From: JASFYU01 sp045046905
GTDB taxonomy: Bacteria > Bacteroidota > Bacteroidia > Flavobacteriales > Flavobacteriaceae
Assembly: GCA_045046905.1 (NCBI GenBank)
Contig: JASFYU010000064.1
Coordinates: forward strand, 22,677-86,676
Direction: 5' to 3'
Length of the DNA stretch: 64,000 nt
The notes beneath the pieces were generated by a model, which was given only the letters and a program-made list of their open reading frames with translations, was not told the DNA's origin and did not search any database. Both the position numbers and the translations under genes were made by a program. Shown one piece after another: positions 1 through 9,154 of this stretch (the stretch's first letter is position 1; each line of letters starts with the position of its first letter).

Positions 1-2
1 TT

Positions 3-563
3 CTAGAAAAATATTTTTTTTCAAAAGTTACGGTTCGCAAAGGTGCATCTAAGGATTCAGAAATTAATCTTATCGTAGATCTTTCCTGTGATTTAACCCT
101 TGCAGAACTGCTCCATCATTTTAACAAAGATATTTGGGGTGGTTTTGAACATGGTGAATCTTCATTATCAACCGCTTTACACAATCTTAGGAATAAAAAT
201 GAAAAATATATTGAAATCGAGGAGTTTTCAATTTTCTTAAAAGACTCTTCGATAATCACCAACTGTATCTATAAGAATAGCATCCTAGATCAGTTGAAAG
301 CAATTCTAATCAAAATAGGCAACCACTATATTCATTTCACCAAAGGCTTGAGCGAGATACCGTATGAAATTTATATTCCAGTATTCGAAGAAGGTATTTC
401 AGAAAATGAGTCTAATATCATGGATATAGAAGTGAGAAACAAAGAGCCAAAAGATTATTATAATTTTTGGGGACTTTATTATAACTCAGAAGATGATGCC
501 GTAATCTACGATTTGGAAAACATGTCTACGGTTCATGGAGATTTATATATGCTAAACCATTAG
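3..563 (+). CDS. Hypothetical protein, 5'-truncated by the window edge
   Basis: The reading frame is open from the left edge (codon at position 3) to a TAG at 561-563, giving 186 visible residues, so the true start lies outside the window. A TTG at 294 is an internal codon: the frame continues upstream of it with a normal mix of residues and no stop. The protein is acidic and soluble-looking, with no signal peptide or membrane segment in the visible part. I recognise no family. Its last 4 bases overlap the end of the convergent glyA gene. That it is a real gene is likely from the uninterrupted frame and ordinary composition; its function is unknown. Confidence 0.6.
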   Translation, partial: LEKYFFSKVTVRKGASKDSEINLIVDLSCDLTLAELLHHFNKDIWGGFEHGESSLSTALHNLRNKNEKYIEIEEFSIFLKDSSIITNCIYKNSILDQLKAILIKIGNHYIHFTKGLSEIPYEIYIPVFEEGISENESNIMDIEVRNKEPKDYYNFWGLYYNSEDDAVIYDLENMSTVHGDLYMLNH

Positions 564-1834
564 AAACTGAACAGCGACCTACCTTTCATCATTTGATGCA
601 CCCTTTGTCTTACTTCTAAAATAGCAACCTCGTCCTCTGGCTTGGTCAACACCTGATCCACAAGATCTACTATAACCACCATATCACTGGCAATTAAACC
701 TCTCGTGGTAATTGCGGCTGTGCCAAATCGAATTCCTGAGGTTATAAAAGGAGACTTATCATCAAAGGGGACCATATTTTTATTGGCCGTTATATCAGCT
801 TTTACCAATACTTTTTCTGCATCTTTTCCGGTAATGTTCTTATTGCGCAGGTCGACCAACATCATATGGTTGTCAGTACCGCCAGAAATAATGTGGTAAC
901 CCTTGTTGACAAAAGCTTCAGCCATTGCCCCAGCATTTTCTTTTACACGCAACATATACTGTAAAAAATCATCTGATAATGCCTCTTCAAAAGCAATCGC
1001 CTTTGCAGCAATAATATGCTCTAAAGGGCCACCTTGATTGCCTGGAAATACAGCCAAATTTAATAGAGCGGACATTTTTCGTAGGTTTCCATTTTTAAGA
1101 CGTATACCAAAGGGATTCTCAAAGTCTTTCCCCATTAATATAAGACCGCCTCTAGGGCCACGTAAGGTTTTATGTGTAGTCGTAGTAACAATATGACAAT
1201 GCGGAATAGGATCGTTCATAATACCCTTGACAATCAAACCGGCAGGATGAGAAACATCGGCCATTAGAATAGCATTTACACTATCTGCAATTTCACGAAA
1301 CCGCTTAAAATCCATATCACGAGAATATGCTGAGGCCCCTGCGATAATCAACTTAGGTTTTTCTTTCTCTGCAATTTCCTGTATTTTATCATAATTCAGT
1401 ACACCAGTCTCTTTATCAACTCCATAAAAAACAGGCTTGTACAATTTACCCGAAAAATTCACCGGTGACCCATGGGTCAAATGCCCACCATGTGATAGAT
1501 CAAAACCTAAAATAGTATCACCAGTTTGTAAGCAAGCGTGATATACTGAAGCATTTGCCTGCGAGCCTGAGTGTGGTTGCACATTCGCATATTCGGCACC
1601 AAAAAGTTCTTTTGCCCTGTCAATTGCCAATTGTTCAATTTCATCAACAATCTCGCAACCACCATAATATCGTTTTCCAGGATATCCTTCCGCATATTTA
1701 TTGGTCAATACCGATCCTGCCGCCTCCATCACCTGAGTGCTTACAAAGTTTTCAGAAGCAATAAGTTCGATACCATTGATTTGTCTTTCTTTTTCGGCAG
1801 CTATCAGTTCGAAAATTCGGTTGTCGCGTTGCAT
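560..1834 (-). CDS. glyA: Serine hydroxymethyltransferase
   Basis: GlyA is a cytosolic PLP enzyme that interconverts serine plus tetrahydrofolate with glycine plus 5,10-methylene-THF, the main source of one-carbon units. The 424-residue length fits bacterial GlyA. The PLP-lysine motif TTTTHKTLRGPRGG is present, with Lys at about 222, as are the N-terminal ELIASEN and the KYAEGYPGKRYYGG segment. The frame stays open to 1879, but the extra 15 residues do not resemble the family, and the start at MQRDNRIFEL (1834) matches the usual N-terminus. It is a single-gene unit; its 3' end overlaps the truncated upstream gene by 4 bases. No glycine riboswitch is visible. Confidence 0.97.
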   Translation of the reverse strand: MQRDNRIFELIAAEKERQINGIELIASENFVSTQVMEAAGSVLTNKYAEGYPGKRYYGGCEIVDEIEQLAIDRAKELFGAEYANVQPHSGSQANASVYHACLQTGDTILGFDLSHGGHLTHGSPVNFSGKLYKPVFYGVDKETGVLNYDKIQEIAEKEKPKLIIAGASAYSRDMDFKRFREIADSVNAILMADVSHPAGLIVKGIMNDPIPHCHIVTTTTHKTLRGPRGGLILMGKDFENPFGIRLKNGNLRKMSALLNLAVFPGNQGGPLEHIIAAKAIAFEEALSDDFLQYMLRVKENAGAMAEAFVNKGYHIISGGTDNHMMLVDLRNKNITGKDAEKVLVKADITANKNMVPFDDKSPFITSGIRFGTAAITTRGLIASDMVVIVDLVDQVLTKPEDEVAILEVRQRVHQMMKGRSLFSF

Positions 1835-1909
1835 ATAAAAGTAATCTGTTAAATGAAGTGTAAAAATACAAATTGCCAATCGTTAATTGGAAGAAAATAA
1901 TACATTTGA

Positions 1910-2120
1910 TTAAGAATTTAATCAACGACCTCGGCGCAAGCCTGTCTTTACCGTCAAGCTGGCACACGAGGTATGCTTGCGAAAATATGGTTTTAAATTC
2001 GATGCAAGTCTGCCTGCGGTAGGTAGGCATTCGGGGTACCTGCCTGCCGGCCTAGGCAGGTTAAACCCACTGGTAGAAATAAAAGGTTTATTAAACGAGC
2101 TATACGATAGTTTATCGTTT
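1910..2120. repeat. Dispersed GC-rich intergenic repeat, copy A
   Basis: This fills most of the 355-base gap between glyA and the lipoprotein gene, and no gene is supported here. It contains CCTCG...CGAGGTATGC, the segment TGCCTGCGGTAGGTAGGCA (2011-2029), and a hairpin with arms CCTGCC/GGCAGG (about 2040-2060) followed by TTAAACCC (2061-2068) and a GGTAGAAATAAAAG tail. The same modules recur near 9.4, 16.1, 36.1 and 53.8 kb. The GC-rich blocks stand out against the AT-rich background. Confidence 0.65.
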
Positions 2121-2189
2121 TGCGTTAACAATAGAACCCATTTTGGCACGCCTGTTCAAATTGGTATTTAAAATAGTAAACCTATCTTC

Positions 2190-3377
2190 ATGAAAAAATA
2201 TGTAATTGTAAGCGTTATACTATCCTTGATTTTTGCCTGCAATGGGGTCAAGAAGACCCAGCAGGCCATAAATACCGGCAACTATTCCGATGCCATAGAG
2301 AATTCACTGCATAACCTAGCGGATAATAAAACTAAAAAGGGGCACCAACCCTATATAATTCTGTTGGAGGAAGCTTTCAAAAAAAATATCGAGCGTGAGC
2401 TGCAACATATTAACTTCTTAAAAGAAGAGGGTAATCCTGCAAATTTTGAGGCAATCTATAAGACCTATCGTAATTTGAAGCATATACAGCAAAGAATACG
2501 CCCCCTATTACCGCTTTATATTTATGAGGAAAACAGCGAAGCTCAATTTCACTTTCAAAATTATGATGAAAAGATTTTGACGGTCAAAGAAAAGCTATCC
2601 GATTATCTGTATAACAATGCTGTTACGCTATTGAACACCGCCTCAAATAAGCAAGATTATAGGAAATCATATGATGATTTTGTTTATTTAGAGCAGATAA
2701 ACCCAGGCTATGGTGATAGTAAACAAAAGAAAGAAGAGGCCTACACCAAGGGGTTAGACTATGTAAAAGTCGGAATGGTTAATAACACAGATAAAATTAT
2801 TCCTGCAAAATTAGAGGCCGAACTATTAAACTTTAATACCTATGGCCTGAATAATCTATGGACGGAGTACCATACAAATCCTTTGCCTAGCATTCAGTAT
2901 AATTATGATATGGTGATTTCCTTACGAGAAATAAATATTTCTCCTGAACAGATTAGAGAGAAACAAATCATCAAGGAAAAGCAAATCATAGACGGTTATA
3001 AATATGCAGTCGATACTAATGGCAATGTTGTAAAGGACAGCTTGGGAAACAAAATTAAAATTGACAAATTCAAGACCGTTAAATGTGATTTTTATCAATT
3101 CACACAATATAAGACCGCTCAGGTTACGGGCGTAGTACGTTTCACAGAATTGAAAAAAAATCAACTAGTAAATTCTTACCCTTTGACAAGTGAATATATA
3201 TTTGAACATATATACGCCAATTATGATGGTGACAAAAGAGCTTTGGACAATACGCTGGTATCACTTTTAAATTTAGCAGAAGTACCCTTTCCAACGAATG
3301 AACAAATGGTCTACGATGCCGGTGAAGATTTAAAATCGAGGCTGAAATCTATATTGTTGAAACAGCGATTCAATTAA
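2190..3377 (+). CDS. Predicted lipoprotein, uncharacterised
   Basis: This 395-residue protein has a lipoprotein signal peptide: a hydrophobic stretch ending in a FAC lipobox, with Cys at 17. The mature part is largely helical and begins with a TPR-like pattern (QQAINTGNYSDAIENS), then a charged middle region and a C-terminal region rich in aromatic residues. It probably sits in the periplasm or on the inner face of the outer membrane. I recognise no catalytic motif. It stands alone between a repeat element and the convergent ytxJ gene. Gene reality is well supported; function is unknown. Confidence 0.8.
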   Translation: MKKYVIVSVILSLIFACNGVKKTQQAINTGNYSDAIENSLHNLADNKTKKGHQPYIILLEEAFKKNIERELQHINFLKEEGNPANFEAIYKTYRNLKHIQQRIRPLLPLYIYEENSEAQFHFQNYDEKILTVKEKLSDYLYNNAVTLLNTASNKQDYRKSYDDFVYLEQINPGYGDSKQKKEEAYTKGLDYVKVGMVNNTDKIIPAKLEAELLNFNTYGLNNLWTEYHTNPLPSIQYNYDMVISLREINISPEQIREKQIIKEKQIIDGYKYAVDTNGNVVKDSLGNKIKIDKFKTVKCDFYQFTQYKTAQVTGVVRFTELKKNQLVNSYPLTSEYIFEHIYANYDGDKRALDNTLVSLLNLAEVPFPTNEQMVYDAGEDLKSRLKSILLKQRFN

Positions 3378-3411
3378 AAAAAGCCCTGCAACTAATTTCG
3401 CGGCTCTTTGT

Positions 3412-3807
3412 TCATGTATATTTTCGCAAATCTATATTTGTTATTCCCCCGTGTGATTCGTGTTCGACCACTACCCTATTTTTAATAACCAAAAGTTGAG
3501 GCGATTGATGCGCTACCTGAAACCTATAGCCAACTTCATCAGAAACCTTTCGATAACTATGCAGGTCTAAATAGTATATATCAATCTGATTCTCTTCAAA
3601 GTTGAAACCTTTACCGAACATATTGAAAACCATTCTACTGATACCACAAGTAGTAGAGTGCTTGAATATCATCTGTGTTTTACTAGCAGATTTCTGTGCT
3701 ATTTCCTCCAGCTGATCCAAAGAGGTCAAAGAAACCCAAGGAACTGTATTTTTTTCCTTTTCACCAGCTGTATTTTTCTTTCCAAAAAAACTATTGAATA
3801 TACCCAT
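3412..3807 (-). CDS. ytxJ: YtxJ/BrxC-like monothiol bacilliredoxin
   Basis: A 131-residue thioredoxin-fold protein. Known YtxJ/BrxC proteins carry a single reactive Cys in a TxCxIS context and act in bacillithiol-dependent thiol redox. Here the motif FKHSTTCGIS (residues 48-57, Cys54) is followed by a short core containing YYLDLHSYR and the cis-Pro segment HQSPQLLV. There is no second Cys in CxxC spacing, which fits a monothiol bacilliredoxin. There is no signal peptide, so it is cytosolic. It is transcribed alone, convergent with the lipoprotein gene. Bacillithiol-related genes occur in Bacteroidota, but no bsh gene is visible in this window. Confidence 0.85.
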   Translation of the reverse strand: MGIFNSFFGKKNTAGEKEKNTVPWVSLTSLDQLEEIAQKSASKTQMIFKHSTTCGISRMVFNMFGKGFNFEENQIDIYYLDLHSYRKVSDEVGYRFQVAHQSPQLLVIKNRVVVEHESHGGITNIDLRKYT

Positions 3808-3974
3808 TTTGTAACTTTAAAGTAACTAAGTCGAACAACATTCAGAACCTTACGAACTGCCGAAATGTCTTGCTGTTACCGGCTTTATCAGACATTTTGT
3901 CTGATGCCTGCTATTGGTAAGATTGTTGACTTATACTAATCAAAATTAAACAATAACAACAAAACACCACATAT

Positions 3975-6575
3975 ATGAACTTTAATAATTTCACTATAAA
4001 GTCGCAAGAGGCCGTACAGCAAGCACAACAGCTCGCTCAAGGCATGGGGCACCAGCAAATAGAAAATGAACATCTTTACAAGGCTATTTCCGAAGTAGAT
4101 GAAAATGTATTGCCTTTTTTGCTTAAAAAGCTCAACTTGAATATTGCTATGCTCAACCAGATTATCGATAAAGAACTGGAGAGTTTTCCAAAAGTAACAG
4201 GAGGAGAAATCATGGTTTCTCGTGAGGCGGGGAAAACATTGAATGAGGCAAGTATTATTGCTAAAAAGATGGAAGACGAGTATGCTTCCATTGAGCACCT
4301 ATTATTGGCCATTTTTAAGTCTAAAAGCAAGATTTCTCGAATTCTAAAGGATCAAGGAGTAACAGAAAAAGATTTAAAGACAGCAATCGAAGAACTTCGA
4401 AAAGGTGGCAAAGTAACTTCTCAAAGCGTTGAAGACACTTATAATTCTTTGGAGAAATATGCCCGTAACCTAAATAAATTAGCCGATAGCGGCAAATTGG
4501 ATCCTGTTATTGGGCGAGACGAAGAAATTCGCCGCATACTTCAGATTTTATCCAGAAGAACAAAAAACAACCCTATGTTGGTAGGTGAACCCGGTACTGG
4601 TAAAACGGCCATTGTAGAAGGTCTTGCGCATCGTATACTACAAGGTGACGTACCCGAAAACTTAAAAGATAAAGTGATTTACTCCTTAGATATGGGGGCT
4701 TTGATCGCCGGCGCAAAATACAAAGGTGAATTTGAGGAACGGTTAAAATCTGTTATTAAAGAAGTAACTTCCTCAGATGGCAGTATTGTACTTTTTATTG
4801 ACGAGATACATACCTTGGTAGGCGCAGGAGGCGGACAAGGAGCAATGGATGCGGCGAACATATTAAAACCGGCATTGGCCCGAGGCGAGTTACGAGCCAT
4901 AGGGGCAACCACCTTAGACGAGTATCAAAAATATTTTGAAAAAGACAAGGCCCTGGAACGAAGGTTTCAAAGAGTTGTGGTTAACGAGCCCGATACCGAA
5001 AGTGCTATTTCAATTCTTCGTGGAATAAAAGAAAAATATGAGGCCCATCACAAGGTACGTATCAAAGATGAAGCTGTAATCGCGGCAGTAGAACTATCGC
5101 AGCGCTATATCACCAATAGATTTTTACCTGATAAAGCCATTGATCTAATGGACGAGGCTGCCGCAAAACTGCGAATGGAGATCAACTCGAAACCCGAGGA
5201 ATTAGACGCATTGGATCGAAAAATAATGCAGTTGGAAATTGAAATCGAGGCGATTAAGCGAGAGAATGACAAGGTCAAGTTGAAATCTCTTAACGCCGAC
5301 CTTGCCAATATCAAAGAAGAACGAAACGAGATTTTTGCTCAATGGGAAAGTGAAAAGACCGTGGTCGACAACATTCAACAAACTAAAAATGATATTGAGA
5401 ATTATAAACAGGAAGCCGAACGCGCAGAGCGCAATGGTGATTACGGAAAGGTGGCCGAGTTGCGCTATGGAAAGATAAAGGAAGCTCAAAAAAGATTAGA
5501 CAAGCTACAAGAAGAACTACAGGAACAACAAAGTACGGGCACCTTGATTAAGGAAGAGGTCACCAATGAAGATATTGCCGAAGTTGTCGCCAAATGGACC
5601 GGTATTCCTGTCACCAAAATGTTACAGGGTGAAAAGGAGAAATTACTGAAATTAGAAGATGTGCTACATAGGCGTGTCGTAGGCCAAGAAGAAGCTATTC
5701 AGGCCGTTTCTGATGCAATCAGAAGAAGTAGGGCAGGGCTTCAAGACACCAAACGCCCTATAGGCTCATTTCTTTTCCTGGGCACTACTGGGGTGGGTAA
5801 AACCGAACTGGCAAAAACCTTGGCGGCATATCTTTTTGATGATGAAAATGCCATGACACGAATTGATATGAGCGAGTACCAAGAGCGTCACTCTATAAGT
5901 CGATTGGTGGGTGCGCCTCCAGGGTATGTAGGGTATGAAGAAGGTGGCCAATTGACAGAGGCCGTACGCCGAAGACCATATTCTGTAGTGCTACTTGATG
6001 AAATCGAAAAAGCGCATCCCGACACTTTTAATCTCTTATTACAAGTATTGGATGAAGGCAGGTTGACTGACAATAAAGGTCGCGTTGCAGATTTTAAGAA
6101 CACAATCATAATCATGACTAGCAATATTGGCAGCCATATCATTCAGGAAAAATTTGAGGGCAATACCGATATATATGGCGCTACAGAAGCCGCCAAGGTC
6201 GAAGTTCTTGAATTATTGCGCAGTACAATTCGTCCTGAATTCCTGAACCGTATAGATGATATTATCATGTTCACCCCTTTGAATATCGATGATATCACTC
6301 AGATAGTAAAACTTCAGTTGGATCAATTGAAAAAAATGCTAGCCAAACAACATATCACCATCGACGCTACAGAAGAGGCTATCACCTATCTCGCCCGTAA
6401 AGGATACGATCCACAATACGGGGCAAGACCTATAAAACGTGTTATTCAAAAAGAGGTGCTCAATACGCTGTCAAAAGAGGTATTAAGTGGTAAGATAAAA
6501 TCTGATAGTATTGTTCTTATCGATTCTTTTGATGATGCACTGGTGTTTAGAAACCAAGATGAATTAGTTGAGTAA
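3975..6575 (+). CDS. clpB: ATP-dependent disaggregase ClpB
   Basis: An 866-residue Hsp100 chaperone that threads aggregated proteins through a hexameric ring together with DnaK. The domain order is canonical: Clp_N repeats (about 1-150), NBD1 with Walker A GEPGTGKT (204-211) and Walker B LFIDEIHTL, an intact coiled-coil middle domain (about 400-530) that separates ClpB from ClpA or ClpC, NBD2 with GTTGVGKT (about 603-610), and a C-terminal D2-small domain. The pore motif KYKGEFEER is present. No CIRCE or sigma-32-like site is visible upstream. A strong terminator follows. Confidence 0.97.
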   Translation: MNFNNFTIKSQEAVQQAQQLAQGMGHQQIENEHLYKAISEVDENVLPFLLKKLNLNIAMLNQIIDKELESFPKVTGGEIMVSREAGKTLNEASIIAKKMEDEYASIEHLLLAIFKSKSKISRILKDQGVTEKDLKTAIEELRKGGKVTSQSVEDTYNSLEKYARNLNKLADSGKLDPVIGRDEEIRRILQILSRRTKNNPMLVGEPGTGKTAIVEGLAHRILQGDVPENLKDKVIYSLDMGALIAGAKYKGEFEERLKSVIKEVTSSDGSIVLFIDEIHTLVGAGGGQGAMDAANILKPALARGELRAIGATTLDEYQKYFEKDKALERRFQRVVVNEPDTESAISILRGIKEKYEAHHKVRIKDEAVIAAVELSQRYITNRFLPDKAIDLMDEAAAKLRMEINSKPEELDALDRKIMQLEIEIEAIKRENDKVKLKSLNADLANIKEERNEIFAQWESEKTVVDNIQQTKNDIENYKQEAERAERNGDYGKVAELRYGKIKEAQKRLDKLQEELQEQQSTGTLIKEEVTNEDIAEVVAKWTGIPVTKMLQGEKEKLLKLEDVLHRRVVGQEEAIQAVSDAIRRSRAGLQDTKRPIGSFLFLGTTGVGKTELAKTLAAYLFDDENAMTRIDMSEYQERHSISRLVGAPPGYVGYEEGGQLTEAVRRRPYSVVLLDEIEKAHPDTFNLLLQVLDEGRLTDNKGRVADFKNTIIIMTSNIGSHIIQEKFEGNTDIYGATEAAKVEVLELLRSTIRPEFLNRIDDIIMFTPLNIDDITQIVKLQLDQLKKMLAKQHITIDATEEAITYLARKGYDPQYGARPIKRVIQKEVLNTLSKEVLSGKIKSDSIVLIDSFDDALVFRNQDELVE

Positions 6576-6593
6576 AACCCATTTATATTCTAC

Positions 6594-6634
6594 AAAGCAT
6601 CCTTCTTAACTCTAAATAGAAGGGTGCTTTTTTT
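6594..6634 (+). terminator. Rho-independent terminator of clpB
   Basis: A stem AAAGCAtCCTTCT / AGAAGGgTGCTTT with an 11-base loop is followed by a run of T. It lies 18 bases past the clpB stop. Confidence 0.85.
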
Positions 6635-6642
6635 ATCAACAA

Positions 6643-6662
6643 TATATACCATACAGTATATA
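6643..6662. promoter_or_regulatory. Candidate TetR operator palindrome
   Basis: Perfect 7-base inverted arms TATATAC and GTATATA are separated by 6 bases, about 31 bases before the TetR-family start codon. The spacing and symmetry fit an autoregulatory operator. This is inference from position only. Confidence 0.45.
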
Positions 6663-6693
6663 AATTTTTTATATTCGTATAAAATTGATTACA

Positions 6694-7290
6694 ATGACCA
6701 CCAAAGCCGAAAAAACCACCTCTTACATTATTGAAACCGTTGCCCCCATTTTCAACAAATTGGGTTATGTAGGCACTAGTATGAGCGACCTAACCGAAGC
6801 CACAGGATTAACCAAGGGTGCTCTTTATGGTAATTTCGAAAATAAGGAAGCCTTGGCCTTAGCCGCTTTTGAACACAATAGTAAGCGTTTACTATCTGCC
6901 ATTGATGAGAAATTGAATTCGAACGGAACATCCTTAGCAAAGCTTTTTATTTTAACTGATTTCTATAGAAGGTATGATGTTTTCACTCAAGAAATGGGTG
7001 GCTGCCCCATTATAAATGTAGGTATCGATTCGAAATATAACAATGTACTACTAGCGGCAGCTACCAGTGAAATAATCAAGAGCGTTGAAGGTAAAATCGC
7101 TTTGGTACTAGAAAACGGGGTCAATAATAGTGAACTCAACCTTCCTGTCACCCCGCTACAATTCGCAAAGCAGTTTTTTACAATGATCCAAGGAGCAGTA
7201 GCAATGTTCACTATAACAGGAGACCGAAAATATTTGATAAATACTGTGGCCTATTTGGAAGTTCTGATTAATAGGGAAATCAAAAAATAG
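6694..7290 (+). CDS. TetR/AcrR family transcriptional regulator
   Basis: A 198-residue regulator. The N-terminal helix-turn-helix shows the family pattern: FNKLGYVGTSMSDLTEATGLTKGALYGNFENKEAL at about 20-54, shown here only as a description of the region. The C-terminal ligand-binding half (70-198) has the TetR_C look found in YxaF/LmrA-like regulators, including the GGCPI segment. The ATG at 6694 is preferred over a TTG at 6685. A palindrome 31 bases upstream may be its own operator. No transporter or enzyme target gene is adjacent, so the regulon is unknown. Confidence 0.9.
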   Translation: MTTKAEKTTSYIIETVAPIFNKLGYVGTSMSDLTEATGLTKGALYGNFENKEALALAAFEHNSKRLLSAIDEKLNSNGTSLAKLFILTDFYRRYDVFTQEMGGCPIINVGIDSKYNNVLLAAATSEIIKSVEGKIALVLENGVNNSELNLPVTPLQFAKQFFTMIQGAVAMFTITGDRKYLINTVAYLEVLINREIKK

Positions 7291-7381
7291 AAATTCTCTT
7301 TTTAATCTAATAATTCTTGAAGGCTCTACCGTGAGGCATGCCTACGGCAGTCTATTCAATTTCAAGAAATTCTTTGATGAC

Positions 7382-7420
7382 AAAAAACCCCCTGAACTAC
7401 TTAAAGTTCAGAGGTTTTTT
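7382..7420. terminator. Bidirectional terminator between TetR and porP genes
   Basis: An inverted repeat CCTCTGAACTT-type stem has A-run and T-run flanks on the two sides (AAAAAACC...GGTTTTTT). It lies between convergent genes and can serve both. Confidence 0.8.
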
Positions 7421-7441
7421 GTAATTAAGGGTCCGCCCTAT

Positions 7442-9154
7442 TTAATCTGCGACTACCCTATATATCCACGTTTTTTCAGGATATTTACCTCCTAATTTAT
7501 TGTCTCTTGCCTTTCTTGCCTCTGCCATAGTAGCATAGCGACCCAGATACGCATAGTTATATTTATTCCTACTTCTATAGAATGATTTTGGTTCGAGCCC
7601 CTTATTGGTCAAATCCTTCATAAAGGCATCAAAATATTTCTTGGTACCAAATACATTGGCAATCAAATAATAGCCCGGTTCTAGACCATCTTCAGCAATA
7701 ACTTCCTCATACTTCTCCCCTGCTTGGGGTTGATCAGCTTTCTCTTGTTCCTTTGTTCGTTTCTCCTTGTCTTGCTTCTTGGCAGCCTCTATTTTGGTGC
7801 GTTCAATCTTGTTGATTGAATCTCGCTTGTGTTCTTGTTCCTGTTTGGCCGATACGGCTATTGCCTCGCTCTCTTTTGCCTTGGTTGCAGCTTGTTTTTT
7901 CTCATCTTTCAACTTCTCGGCCGCTGCTAATGCCTCGGCTTTTTTAGCTTGCTCCCTGTCTACTTTTGCCTGCTTTTCCTCGATTTTTTTGCGCTCCGCC
8001 AATACTTCTTTTTCTCTCTTGACAGCAGCAATAGCGTCTTTTCGCTTTTCTCTCGCTAAGACTTTTTCTTGAGCTGCATCTTCTCTAGCCTTTTTCTTTT
8101 CAAGCTTTTCAGCTTCTTTTTTCTGTTTTTCTTCGTCAATAGTTGAATCTACATTTTCCGCTGGTTTCACCGGCTTCTCTGTTTTCTCCTCCGCTATGGT
8201 TTTTAAAATCTCGGCCTCTACAACATAACGTACCTCTTTTCTACGATCCTCAGGTTTTCCAAGAAAATAAGATGCAACTAGCTCAAAAGAGGGGTTTTTT
8301 GAATTAATAGAGGCGTTCGTACCAAATTCTATTAGTGCACCTAATGACACCTTATTAAAAAACGTACCTCCTCCTCCTACCGAAATACCATAGAAGTTAT
8401 TATACCCTAATTGTCCCCAATATTTGGTCGTACTAAAAAGCGTACTCAAACCAATTTGATTGTCTAAGAGTGGAATAGTTCTCAAATAGAATGAAGGCCT
8501 TAAAAAAGCCGTAGGATCTGATCCTATGCTAATCGGAAGATCATAGGAAACCATTGCCAAAAATATTTTATCAGATGCCAGGGTGTTGCTCTCTTTGGAG
8601 GCAAAGTTATAATCGAACAAGTTTTCCGAAGCCAAACCAAAAGAGAAATTTTCAACTGATAAATTAATGCCAGGGGCAAATTGTAAAATAAAATCATTTG
8701 TCGCCTGTTGTTGGGGTAAAATTATTTGGGGGTCTGTCTGAAAACGTGTATCGGCCAGATTTTGTTGAAACCCAAAGAGGTTAGCGCCAAAAGACAGTTT
8801 AACCAACGAACTAAGTTCTAAAGTATGTGCATAGTTTAAAACGCCTCCTGTATTAAAGAAAATACCGGTATTGTGTTGAAAAAACCCAACACTAGCCGCC
8901 GATTTATCATTTAATTTTCGAGTATAATTTAAGAATATAGTGGTAGGATCGGCATCGATACTCTGCCATTGCCAACGTGCCCATACGGCAATAGATTGTG
9001 GATTGTTACGGTCAAGAGAAAATACAGGATTGAACAAACTGGCATTATAAGTTGTCAGATTATGTTGTCTTATATCAACAGGAAGTCGCACTTCTTGAGC
9101 AAACAAAATAGATGACCCTAATAAAATCAGAAGTAATGGTAGCGTTTTGGGCAT
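7442..9154 (-). CDS. PorP/SprF family membrane protein with C-terminal SPOR-like domain
   Basis: A 570-residue protein. It has a signal peptide ending at SSILFAQ, then a PorP/SprF-type outer-membrane beta-barrel (about 20-300; VDIRQHNLTTYNASLFNP start). A long Lys/Glu/Ala-rich low-complexity linker (about 310-480, many EKxKK and AEK repeats) follows. A C-terminal segment (about 495-570) has the alternating aromatic pattern of SPOR-like domains (YYLIANVFGTKKYFDAF, YNYAYLGRYATMAEAR). PorP/SprF proteins are linked to type IX secretion and gliding; SPOR domains bind denuded peptidoglycan. An OM barrel tethered to the cell wall is inferred. The start at MPKTLP (9154) gives a normal signal peptide. 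Confidence 0.85.
   Translation of the reverse strand: MPKTLPLLLILLGSSILFAQEVRLPVDIRQHNLTTYNASLFNPVFSLDRNNPQSIAVWARWQWQSIDADPTTIFLNYTRKLNDKSAASVGFFQHNTGIFFNTGGVLNYAHTLELSSLVKLSFGANLFGFQQNLADTRFQTDPQIILPQQQATNDFILQFAPGINLSVENFSFGLASENLFDYNFASKESNTLASDKIFLAMVSYDLPISIGSDPTAFLRPSFYLRTIPLLDNQIGLSTLFSTTKYWGQLGYNNFYGISVGGGGTFFNKVSLGALIEFGTNASINSKNPSFELVASYFLGKPEDRRKEVRYVVEAEILKTIAEEKTEKPVKPAENVDSTIDEEKQKKEAEKLEKKKAREDAAQEKVLAREKRKDAIAAVKREKEVLAERKKIEEKQAKVDREQAKKAEALAAAEKLKDEKKQAATKAKESEAIAVSAKQEQEHKRDSINKIERTKIEAAKKQDKEKRTKEQEKADQPQAGEKYEEVIAEDGLEPGYYLIANVFGTKKYFDAFMKDLTNKGLEPKSFYRSRNKYNYAYLGRYATMAEARKARDNKLGGKYPEKTWIYRVVAD

Noticed and set aside
1555..2171. Several short frames on both strands around the start of glyA and the following gap
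   Set aside because: They are shadows of glyA or lie in repeat DNA, with no family match and no proper start context.
7767..8072. A 101-codon Ser/Ala/Phe-rich frame on the plus strand
   Set aside because: It is the antisense of the Lys/Glu/Ala low-complexity linker of the porP-like gene; the composition follows from that.
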